Shown here one piece after another: positions 12,219 to 22,329 of a stretch of DNA of 45,107 bases. The notes beneath the pieces are model-generated. The model worked only from the letters and a program-made list of their open reading frames with translations. It did not search any database and was not told where the DNA came from. A program made the position numbers and the translations under genes. Each line of letters begins with the position of its first letter. Within the stretch, counting starts at the first letter, position 1. Source of the DNA: Sistotremastrum niveocremeum HHB9708. Its lineage: Eukaryota; Basidiomycota; Agaricomycetes; Sistotremastrales; Sistotremastraceae. The stretch is taken from NCBI GenBank assembly GCA_001630475.1, contig KV419434.1:1-45107 (forward strand), given 5' to 3'.

Positions 12219-12413
12219 TTACTTCCAGTCGATTACCCTATCAACACCGTCATCTTCGAGAAAGTATCGTTGATGTCGCATCCGAATATTGCGCATTGGT
12301 TTCCATATTGTCGATTTTTCCAAGCTTGACCCGGCGACTTTGCGTAGCACCATATTAACTTCACCGCCAACTAGAGCGTGTTTGACTCCCGTCAGCATGA
12401 TTGCAATTTTCAT
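12219..12413 (-). other. Weak candidate reading frame shared between flank cassettes (unit B)
   Basis: It reads IAIMLTGVKHALVGGEVNMV and later HQRYFLEDDGVDRVI. The same frame occurs at 19963-20286. A 12-nt length difference between the two keeps the frame. By my hand count, differences fall about evenly over the three codon positions, which argues against strong protein constraint. No known family recognised. It may be a decayed exon. Confidence 0.2.
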
Positions 12414-13152
12414 CCTATGCTTTACGCTCTTTTGCGCCTGCCGCCACTTTCTTCAATTCTCAAAAACCTCGCGTCGATACGAAGTCAATCTGTCTTACGA
12501 TGTCTTACTCGTAGCGTATCGGATAAGCTATCGACGAATCATCTAATTCGTAACTTTCAAACGAGTGGTCTTGTCTTGTCTTGTCTTGTCTCGACCTCGA
12601 CCTCCTGCGAAGAACTCTATACGATCTTCTGTCTCCCGTGATCTTCGCCGTAGATGGAGCGCATATCTGGATTCATCTTCATGTCTGACGCAAGCGGAAA
12701 CTGATGAGCTATTCAAATCCATCACGCCTTGATCCTCTCCTCAACGTCTGGCCATCCTTCGAAGCCCATGTCCACCTTGGTAGGGTACAGCGCGGCCGAG
12801 AAATCTTCTAGTCAATCGCACTGTCAATTTGCAAGCCTTTCTTCACGCACACCGAGTAAGCCAGTCTTGCACCACCCCCTGCCTTCGAAAATGGTCTCAT
12901 GCCCTTCCGTTCCGTGATGGACTCAGTGACTCACTCAACCTCTACACTGCCGAAGAAGGACCAAGAGCCGCCGCAGTCAATACACTACTGTAATACAACT
13001 CTGGCGGCAAGCTGATTACCTTTGTGTCGTTCTTGAACCAGAACGCAAAGAACGAAGATCGAGAGCAAGATCGAGAGTCGAGGGGAAGTGCGGGTCTGAT
13101 TTCAGTGATCTGCGGGGGCGAATTTCTTCATGATTTTCGTTGAGCTCGAGAC

Positions 13153-13898
13153 TAGTGTTGCAAAAACGGATATTAAATATCGCAAAATATCGCATATCAT
13201 ATCATATCATATCGCAAAGTGATATGATATGTGATATCAGTATTCTGATTTTGGAGGTGATCATGATATGATAATATCGCCCTTCCCAGAATTTGCAATA
13301 TCGCAAAATATCAATCAAAACTGATAAAAACTGAGGTCATTTTGGGGTTATCTGGGGTCATTTTGGGGTGCAATTTTGGGTATTTGGGGCTCAATATCTC
13401 AGTATATATCACCTTCCAAGTGATATATAGCCTCCTATATGTTATAATACTGTGATATCCCTCATATATAGGCAAGTTCCCACCCTCTGGGGACCAGATG
13501 TCACCCATGTCACCCTCCGTCACATGTCCCACAGGTGCTGAACCCTCCCATGAGGTCATCACTCAGTCACAGATATCACTGGGGACTGCATGTATAGGCT
13601 GATATAGCACCACAGTACCATGATATCATGATATACTGGAGGGTATATGTGGATTAGAGAAGGTTATGAGAAAAAATTGCAATTTAAATTGATAAAAACT
13701 GATACCAAACTGATTTAAATCGCACAAGTGATAAAAATCGATTTAAATCGATGCGATATTTTGATTTTGAAAACAAAATATCAATATCGCAATATCGATA
13801 TGATATTTCCAAGATATTGGGATTTGCGATATCGATCACGATATCAGTATTCCAAAATTTGGGGAAAATATCATATCATATCATATTTCACATCACTA
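13153..13898 (+). mobile_element. hAT-type non-autonomous element, 746 bp (element 3)
   Basis: It starts TAGTGTTGCAAAAACGG and ends in TCACATCACTA, with a perfect 8-bp target duplication CTCGAGAC at 13145-13152 and 13899-13906. It has the same orientation and internal order as element 2, including the CCCACCCTCTGG block, but clearly more substitutions and a decayed right terminus, so it is an older insertion. The length is again exactly 746 bp. No transposase. Confidence 0.9.
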
Positions 13899-14340
13899 CT
13901 CGAGACGTATAATTTTGTGATATCGTTATCTGTGTATGATCAAATACCAATCACGACGTCTCACAAGTCACTTGCCGTGAAATTTCCTCGCTCAATTTTC
14001 CAGCGAGTCCAAATAAAGGCAAACAAGCCCCCTCATCAACGACATCCTTGACGAGGGCCATAGCAAGGAACATTACTCACCATCACTCAATCTCACAAAA
14101 CTGCTTTTAATTCTAGATCTCTCAGGTCACCTCATTGGACCGAAACGGGGATTGCTCATGAACCGAAGAACAAGCATCGCGACCCAATACAATAAGCGCC
14201 GAAAGCGGCCGAACGACATGGAGCTCGAGATCTCGTCTTAACAGTGCTGAAATTCAACTTGCAGATAGAGCCGTCTTGTGATCATACAATGGCTGAATCT
14301 TGTCAGGAATCGTCTGTCTTCTAGCAATCGAAACTGTGCT

Positions 14341-15254
14341 CTCGGCTCAGATTTGAGCTCGCCGGCTAGCGTTTCCAGGATTCATGCTGGATATTCATGA
14401 TCAGGCCGGTCAGGACTCGCAACGTTCGTTCTTGGTGACGGCCATGGGTCTCCTAGAATGGCTCCGACTCCCGACATATCGCAATAGATCACTCGATCGA
14501 GTGGAGGACCTCAGCAAGATACGAATCCATCAAACATCCCACTCGACTCTTCATGGCTTGAGGGACAGAGGTGACTTGTCTGCGAATCCTGGGAGGATGA
14601 TGGAAGGAACGCGAGGTGAGAGCCGTGGTCTTGTGGGCTGAAACCCGTACGTCTCACCTATCTCGATTCTGTTACCAAATCACTGACACTGAATTGCATC
14701 TACAGTACTATACTGTACTCATATTCCACAGACCTGAATCAACTCTTGAGCGCTCTCCCGATTGACGGTCAACTGACAGCACGTTGAATCTCTTGATTCC
14801 GAATCAGTTTCCAGGACGCGAATTTTTTTCTGGGGCGGAAACCGTTCTTGAGAAGATACCCAATCCCCTTTCTGTTATCTGCTCATCGACTTGCATCATG
14901 CTCCCACCAATGCATCTTCAACTCACCGGGACTCAACGAAGCATCAGAGTCAGAACATTCTTCTTCTTCCCGGTCTTAGGCACGACCTCTTCCGTTACGA
15001 TCTCACTACAAGATTGGCTGAACTTTTGTAATATTTTTTGGTCTTCTGGTCGCTACATTTATTGTCTCGGCCTGTCTGTCGCTCTCAATTCTCAAAAACG
15101 GCGGGTTCGTCTTGAATTGATTACTGTCTGATACAGTTTGCACCGAATACACAATACTACATTCATTTCGGCATTGATAATATGTTAAGAAAGTCGTGGG
15201 AATATTCCAGCGAATTGATGAACCGAGCTAGAGACTGCCAGACATCAATCAGTC
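14341..15254. repeat. Array 3'-flank cassette, unit C
   Basis: Counterpart of 1-884, downstream of copy C. The ATCACTCGATCGA block (14489), GGCTTGAGGGACAGAGG (14555) and TTGCATCATGCTCCCACC (14892) are shared with other units, the first two most clearly with unit A at 118 and 185. No gene recognised. Confidence 0.7.
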
Positions 15255-18200
15255 TTATTTACGGGCATTCTCTAAAGCTGGCGACTGAGCGAAAACGGCC
15301 CGTGAATCTGAGGGGAACGGTGGATCGGATTCAGACTCAGACGATGCAATCATGTGTGGAGGGGGAGTAAGGGTGAGCATAGGAATATCAGAGTCTGAAT
15401 TTGCAAAAGTGGCAGGGTCGGCATTGATATCTTCAGGAGCTGGGGAAAGGGAGTGAGCAGGAGAAATGAGCGGACGGTCTGGCTGTGAGGCATCGTTGGG
15501 AGGCGAGGTGTGAGACGCAGAGCGGGACGCTGATGCTGGCTGCTTGGATGTAGAGGCGATTGCGCCAGTGGCAGGAGAAGAGAGGCGAATCAGGTGATCG
15601 AGTTCTGCGGGTACGGTCAATAGGATGTAGAGGCAGAGACGAAGACGACTCACCTGCTAACAGATCGCGGGCGTGAGCACGAGTATCGTCACTATTGAAA
15701 CACAAATGGTTGTCCACATCGAGGAATGGGTTATCAACGCATTGCTCGAGGAATCGAAGGACGGCAGTGGAGTCTGAGAATTGTGAGACGCCGAAGGAAG
15801 TGAGATAGGCGATGATCGTGTCGCTAGTCTCCTTCCAAGTGAGATTGTACGGATGTCGAGAGATGTAGTCGATGAGCGGGCACAGATCGATGTCAGTCGG
15901 AGGAGGAGAAGCGAGAACAAGAAAGACTTGGGAGAGGGATCGAGGACCAAGTCTGGACTGATCGACCATTTTGACAAATTCGTTGATTCCGCGCAGGATC
16001 TCGTGCTTGCGGTCCTTGACAATGAATTCGACAACATCAGAGTAGATGACATATGGAAACTGGATGTGAGTTTTGAGGAGGTCGAGTCGATTGACGTGGG
16101 AGAGGATCCGCGTGACGTCATCTCCCTTTCCCTCTTCAAGAAGGTCGTGGCAATGTTTCTCCGCCAAGTGAAAGATTGTCTGGCGATCTCCCAACTTCCC
16201 CTCGTGGTTATACGAGCACAACACACGGGCGACGCATTCCTCCAATGGGAGAAGAGCGAGAGGACGGAGATCGGTGTTGTCTGCTCTGAATGACGCGTAG
16301 TAGACCTCAGCGATGAATCGGTCGGCTAAAGGACAGACGCTGGCAAGGACTTGGATCTGCTTCGGAGTGATCTCCTTTGATTTTTCGTTCTGATCCTTGA
16401 CAAACTGAGTCATCCGCGCTCTGAGCGTCTCCCGGACCCTGATTGAAGTGTCCGTCGCCGTCAATCGATTCCACGTCTTCGCCAACTGATCAGCTGTTCC
16501 CTCCCCATCTTCGAACCATTCAACATATGAGAATGACCCTACCGCTCGTTCCAATAGTTTTGGATCGCTCGCTTCCGCAATCAAATCCATAAACGCGCCG
16601 ACAAGTTTCTCTCGATCACCCTGGTCCAAGTCGATCCTCCAATCATCGACCAGCAATGCACACAGCCACAACGGCCAAGCAATGATCTTGCAACCAGCAG
16701 GGAGTATTCGATAAAACGGGATACTTTTGATTCGGCGATCCAGCCACGCCGCTATCTTGTCCACTTTGTATTCCAACCAGTCGAAAGAGACGCTCAGGAC
16801 TCTTGCGGACTTGAAGAGCACTTTGCTGAATGGCCCTCCGAACGGTGACACTTCATATACTAGCGCGTGTGTTGTTGCGGCCAGGACCACAACCATGATA
16901 CTACTGGAGAGGATGATGCCAAGGACCCATGCTGCGAAGATCCTAGGTGTACTTCTCTCGAATGATCCACTGAGGTTTAGAATCTGATAGAGCAGACCGG
17001 TCATGAAGAGACCAATAGACCACAGCAGCAGGATGTGGAGCCCTTCGACAAGGTATCCGAGCCAGCGTTTAGCAAGTTCTTCCCGAGCGAGGTGACGTAA
17101 GAGTCGCTCTTTGTACGTGCTGCCAACAGGCCTAGTGGTCAACTTGCTCATCCATTGACGCCCGAGCACAGATAGCACAGCATTCAGAATCTAGCAATTC
17201 ATCAGTATCTCACTTCCGTCCTTTTCATCAATAAACTGACAGCGACGATGAGGGCCAAGTAATACAAGATGCAGACATCTTGCGCTGACGCATTCGGCAC
17301 GGGAGGCGGAGAGTCGGTTGGATTTCCGGGGGTGTTGTTTGAAGAGGGGAAGAGATTTTGAGTAGCAGGCACCACGAATGCAGTGAGTACGGCAGAGAAT
17401 AGAGCAATCTAACATGTTTTTGTCACTGATGGCTCTGCAATTCTCATATAAGCTGCACTTACGAAGACCAGAGAGACGTCCATCCGCTTTATCCATTCGT
17501 CCACCTCTTCTTTCGTCCTAGCCATCGCGATTTCGAATAGAGCTGTACAGGTCGACTCGTCTTCTACTGGCTTCTCATCGTACGGCTGATCGTCTGCGCA
17601 TGACCATTAGCTTCACTGTCGAACGATATGCGGCCTGGCACGTACCTTTCAGCGCATCTCGAATCAAGACGTTCAACTTGGTTCCGTGGTCCAGAAGAGT
17701 TTCCTTCACGCTTTTCATCGTCTCGTTCAGTATTAAGATGGCGCTATGAATTGGATCTTGAGGGGAATCTGGTATCGGGGGTGCAGCGGCTTCTTCGACC
17801 CCCACGTGAGCAGCGGTCTCGCCGACGGCTTGTTGAGCGTCTCCGCCGGGTGTTTCCACAGGTGTTGGGTTCTGGCGAGACTCTGTAGCGACGTTGCTTG
17901 GGAGTGCTGCGGGACCGAGTTCTGGATTCGTCGAGGTTGATTCGGGAAGAGGTTCCGTTGAATGTATATCAGCTGATGCGTTGACTGCGTTCCGAGGTAC
18001 GTTATCGTCATCTATATCCAAATTAGCCTTCCAAATCATCCAATCCATCATATATCCAACCTTGTGTCCCAACGCTTTCTGCACCATAACTCGTGTTCCT
18101 ATGGCCGCGTAGTGCACTTCTCATGTCTTCCATGACTTCGCGTTGTTGTTCCAGAACTCGTCTTTGCTCGTTCCCAATGACATTTTGCTCTTCCAACGCG

Positions 18201-18376
18201 ATTTTTTGCTCCCTTACAGTGGCGCTGAGCTCCTCGATCAAGCCAATTAAGCGATTAAAAAGTGGAGTGTCGAAAGGGTCTATAACAGGAGCCGACGACG
18301 CCGGCGCTTTCGAAGAGGGGATATGTGAGTCGGGCCAGGGGCTTGGGGGATCTTGGGGATCTGGCGGCATCGACAT
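15255..18376 (-). CDS. DUF6535 family membrane protein, copy C
   Basis: Six exons on the minus strand: 18376-18061, 18011-17646, 17593-17463, 17408-17241, 17190-15654 and 15604-15255; the sum is 2868 nt, or 955 aa, with all phases consistent. The ATG at 18376 (MSMPPDP) is the first real ATG; the frame also opens upstream at a TTG. Approximate layout: coiled coil 35-100, acidic/Pro-rich linker, VKETLLDHGTKLNVLIRDALK near 205-227, DUF6535 from about 250. Hydrophobic helices lie near 265-285, 305-330, 373-397, 411-435 and 489-509. The C-terminal module spans about 510-840, with LASPPPTDIDLCPLIDYISRHP and VVEFIVKDRKHEILRGINEFV, and is followed by a Ser/Pro-rich tail. Exon 5 is 1537 nt, exactly as in B, and holds a 512-bp tract identical to B. 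Function is unknown. Confidence 0.85.
16529..17040 (-). other. 512-bp tract identical to copy B (gene conversion)
   Basis: Partner of 9166-9677, in exon 5 of copy C. The tract begins and ends abruptly inside the exon, while the rest of exon 5 shows many substitutions between B and C. Confidence 0.85.
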
Positions 18377-19395
18377 TGGCGGAGACAATCAGAGGTTGGG
18401 AAGGGGACAAGGGTGGTGGTGGGAGACGAGGGAAAAGAGCATATTGTGATGCGTCCATTCAGCGATATGAAGACCTGGGTTGGTTTACCATGGTACCACT
18501 ACTCCATGTACCTAGTTCTTTGGCCAATAGCATTCCTTTCGTCGAGCGTCTTGTCTGACGAGCACAGCCTTCGTGTGAACCGTGCCTCAACGTGCAATAG
18601 ATCTCTGAAATATAGAGAGACATTATTTGAGTGCAAAATATCATTTCTGAGTCGAAACGTACCTTGTCCCCGGAATGTCTTGGAGGATGTTCCGCATGAA
18701 AAGAATTTGCTTCCGTTCAAGCCTGAAGCGCGTGCCTGAGATGATGTTCCCACGTTCCTGCTTGTCGTCCACTATCAGCGACGTCCATGGGCCGGATGCT
18801 CATTCATTCCTTGATTATTTTCGAATATATTACTCTAGATTGGTATTCAGAAGTGGCATTTGCTTCGTTGCTGGAGGAAAGACTTATATGGCTACCACAA
18901 ATTATGGATGACGCAGAGCGCTAACCAGCTTAATACTAACCATCTGCATGCTGCTGGTGAATCAACGTTGCACAGATATCTCAAGAGACTCTAGCTCTTT
19001 TTTCCTCACTGCCAGAATTTCCATCTGGCTGTCGCTTTGCCCTGAACTGTCCATCAAATCCTCTGGTTGTTACTGAGACGTATCTCCCCCGACCGCGCCA
19101 TCCTCATGCGCCAAATCCGATGTGGAGATCGAATGGAGCTCTTCAACGTTTGAGAATTTGGGGACATGGATCGCAAGGATATTGATGGCTTAGGAGGCAA
19201 TCATGGCGACAGGACGGATGTTGGTTCTGGGTATCATGAGAGCTCAGGATGCATGATATCGGTCTGCTGTCAGGTACGTCCTCAGGTCTTCTTTTGGAAT
19301 CTAACATGTCACATCACCAACAGCATGCGCGAAGACACCTCTGCTGGATTGGTTGGCTTTCGTATGATGCTATATCTTCTCGATGGTTCCCCAGC

Positions 19396-19815
19396 TAGGG
19401 TTTGAAGGTCCGGTCCGGTCCGGTCTTTGGCGTTTTTTGAGGCGGGACCAGGACTGATTTGCGGTCCTGGTCCTTGGGATTTGGTGGGACCAGCAACCAG
19501 GACCGGTCCTAAAAAGACTGGTCCTGGTCCGGTCCTTCGGTCTTTTTGATTATTTTCATTCATTTTCAGGGTTTTAACTATCTATATCTACTCAGTTGCA
19601 GTTGTTCTACCTATATAACATCAAAGACCACTGCCTAGATGCCTGTGGGAGGCTGTAGGGGCATCGGTCCACCAGTGGTCCTAAAGACTGGTCCTAGATC
19701 AGTCCTAAATCTCAGCACGAGGTAGGACCAGGACTGACAGTCCGGTCCTAAACGGTCCGGTCCTGGTCCAGTCCTTGGTCTTTAGCGGTCCTTAGGACTG
19801 GACCTTCAAACTCTA
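19396..19815. mobile_element. hAT-type non-autonomous element, GGTCC-rich, 420 bp
   Basis: Terminal inverted repeats TAG(G/A)GTTTGAAGGTCC at both ends and an 8-bp duplication TCCCCAGC at 19388-19395 and 19816-19823. The arms are packed with GGTCC/GGACC motifs; the centre (19560-19650) is unrelated AT-richer DNA. Deleting the element and one target copy restores colinearity with 12040-12075 of the paralogous unit B flank, which acts as an empty site. Not coding. Confidence 0.88.
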
Positions 19816-19962
19816 TCCCCAGCGCCTCATTCTTAATGTCGGTATCAGATCTTCATCTTATCTCATGGATCCCTTGATCGTCCTAACCTCAGCCTCTGGC
19901 CATTCTATTAACACTTACTTGCTCGCCTCCCAGCTGCAGGAGCACTGGTCCATCCGTCTGTG

Positions 19963-20286
19963 TTAAGCGCCCAAGAGTGGAATGTTCGCATGCATACGGT
20001 CTACCTCAAGTTGCTCGATTACCCGTGCAACGCCGTCATCATCCAGAAAGTATCGCTGATGTGGCACACGGCTATTGCACACTCGTTTCCACATTGCAGA
20101 TCTTTCCAAGCTGAACCTAAGCTGGACCTCGGTGACTCTGCGTACCACCACGTTCACTCCATTGCTGATTAGAGCGCATTCGACTCCCGCCAGCATGATT
20201 GCGATTCTACTCCTGAATTTCATACTCTCCTTACACCCGCCACCACTTACTTTGCTCTCAGAAACCTGTGAACGATCCGAAATCAA
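19963..20286 (-). other. Weak candidate reading frame shared between flank cassettes (unit C)
   Basis: Counterpart of 12219-12413, with IAIMLAGVECALISNGVNVV and HQRYFLDDDGVARVI. It is longer at both ends. No domain, signal peptide or membrane segment is seen. It could be a remnant of a second gene carried by the duplication unit. Confidence 0.22.
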
Positions 20287-21422
20287 GGTGCTTTACGACG
20301 TCTTTAGCGTAGCATATCGGATTTATACCATCGACGAATCATCCGCTTCGTGACTGCCAAACGGGCATCCTCGTCCTGTCTTGCCGTAGATTTTACGTAA
20401 TATCCTTCCGTCCGTCATCTTCGTCGAAAATTTTGGCGCGCGAGTATCTGGACTGACCTTCACATCTGACGAAAACGGGAGCTGGAAGTCTGTTCGAGCC
20501 ATTCCCTATATTCAAAGCCGCCTCATCTCTCTTGGTGGCCCCATAGCCCTTCTGCGCTTTGATAGAATCCGTGTCGGCCAAGAAATCGTTGCGTCGACTT
20601 TTCTGTCAACACGCACATCTTTTGTCAGAATCACCTCAGTCATTCAGTCGTCAAATCAAGATTCATCTGCACTATGACTCAACATTCAACAATAGATTCG
20701 TATCCTTTTGTGTCGTGATGGACTCACTGCTTCGGCCCACTCAACTTCTGTGATACAAGTCTGGCGACTCGCTGAGTACGTTCATTCGTTCTTGAACCGG
20801 ACACCAATTCACAAATATCGAAAGCTAGATCGAGAGTCGAGGGATGGTACGGTTCGTATTGAATTCATGTGGGATACGGAGACCGTGTGACATAATTTTT
20901 GAGAATGATACTTGGTGACTGCGAACTTGAATCTTCCTTAGTCGGTTGTGATATCCTTGCCTGTCTTATTCCGATCGTATACCAAACACGACACCTCTCA
21001 AACTACTTGCGGAGGATATTTTCTCTCCATCGCTCGATTTACCAGAGAGCACCAACAAAGCCAAACAAGCTTCTTCAACATCGTCGACGACGACACCACC
21101 ACCACGACGGCCTCAACCAGATTCTGTCTCTCAACATCAATCAAGCTCAAAATCTCCTTTATCAATTCTGTCATATCACCTCGGTGGACGCACCTGTGGA
21201 TCATTCAGTGAAGGAGAAACACCCGAGACCGAAGAAATAAGCGCTCAAGCGTCGAACGACATCAGACATCGCGAGAGCTCGAGACCTCTTCTTGACACTG
21301 CTGGACTCCGGAAAGACAAGATAACTGATCAAGTCCTTCTCGTTGAACGAGTGTCTGACCATCGTCGACAATCTATCTTGGATATTCTCTGGCAATCAAA
21401 CTTTTTTTCTCCGCTTACATCC

Positions 21423-22329
21423 AAACTCGGCTGCGAGCATCCAGTATTCATGCTGGATATTGAGGATCAGGACTCGCACAGTGCTCGGTGGCATGAGATC
21501 TCCCACAATAGCTCCAGCTTCTGAAATACCACGCCACATCACTCGATCAATTGGAAAACTCGCGGCAAAATTCAGTGCATCAAATAGCCGATCAAAAGTT
21601 CAAGTTATAGCCAACTCGAGTGTAGACTTTGGGCGTGTGATGGCAGGGATGGGTCATGAGCAGTAAAGAGGTCGATTTTAAAGGGGTGTTTTTGTGGGAT
21701 GGAATACGTACGTCCTGATTTATTCTGAAAGCCGTTAATCGCTGATTGACTTGCATCTTTCATTGTGTATTAGATTTTATAGACCCGGATCAACTATCCC
21801 CTGCTCCGCTGGCTAATGGCGAATCGACAGCGTGATGGCTGTCTTGATCCCGAATCTCTCCCTTGGAGACACTAAATTTCTTCTTTGGCGGAAACCGTTC
21901 TCGAGAAGAAACCTTAGCCCTTTTCTGTTATTGGCTGGCAATGGCTGCTCATCGACTTGCATCATGCTCCTACCAATGCACCATAGACCGCTCACCGGGA
22001 CTCAAAGAAGTACGATGGTTAGAACATTCGACGTCTTCCCGGTCTCAGACACGACGTCTTCCATTACAGTAGGAGCTCACTTCCAAATCGACTGACCTTT
22101 TGTCATATTTGAGCTTCCGTTCGCTAAAATCAGTCTCTTGTTCTGTCTGTCCGTCGCGCTTACTACTCCTCAGACAGCGCGTTCGTCTCCAGTTTACTGC
22201 TATATTTCACAGTTTGTGCCCAACGTTTAACACTTTACACATTAATGAATTCATTTTGGGTTTGAAATATGCTAAGAGAGTCGTGATAACATTCGAGATC
22301 CCCACTTGTTGAACCGTGGTAAAGATCGA
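21423..22329. repeat. Array 3'-flank cassette, unit D
   Basis: Counterpart of 1-884, downstream of copy D. It is most like unit B in the ATCACTCGATCAATTGGAAA block (21538) and most like unit C in TTGCATCATGCTCCTACC (21956), so the units appear mosaic. No gene recognised. Confidence 0.65.

Larger units (their letters stand above)
11044..14340. repeat. Array 5'-flank cassette, unit B
   Basis: Upstream region of copy B with the CCTTCGTGTGAACGGTGCC block (11229), GAGCGCTAACCATCTGCA (11587) and an AATAAGCGCCGAAAGCGG block (14190). It aligns with 18377-21422 along its length and is interrupted by a 746-bp hAT-type element (13153-13898). A CTTGT pentamer repeat lies near 12570-12592. One weak candidate reading frame is listed separately; otherwise no gene is seen. 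Confidence 0.65.
18377..21422. repeat. Array 5'-flank cassette, unit C
   Basis: Upstream region of copy C, parallel to 11044-14340, with CCTTCGTGTGAACCGTGCC (18567) and GAGCGCTAACCA (18917). It is interrupted by the 420-bp GGTCC-rich element at 19396-19815 but lacks the 746-bp element seen in unit B. One weak candidate reading frame is listed separately. Confidence 0.65.

Noticed and set aside
12570-12592. CTTGT pentamers and other simple repeats as CRISPR-like arrays
   Set aside because: Units are 5-7 bp without spacers; these are ordinary microsatellites, and CRISPR arrays are not expected in a fungus.
15853-16293. Plus-strand frame of 146 codons inside copy C exon 5 (and similar ones at 1480-1698, 2259-2450, 8490-8693)
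   Set aside because: These are antisense shadows of the conserved C-terminal module; they recur in every copy only because the coding strand is conserved.
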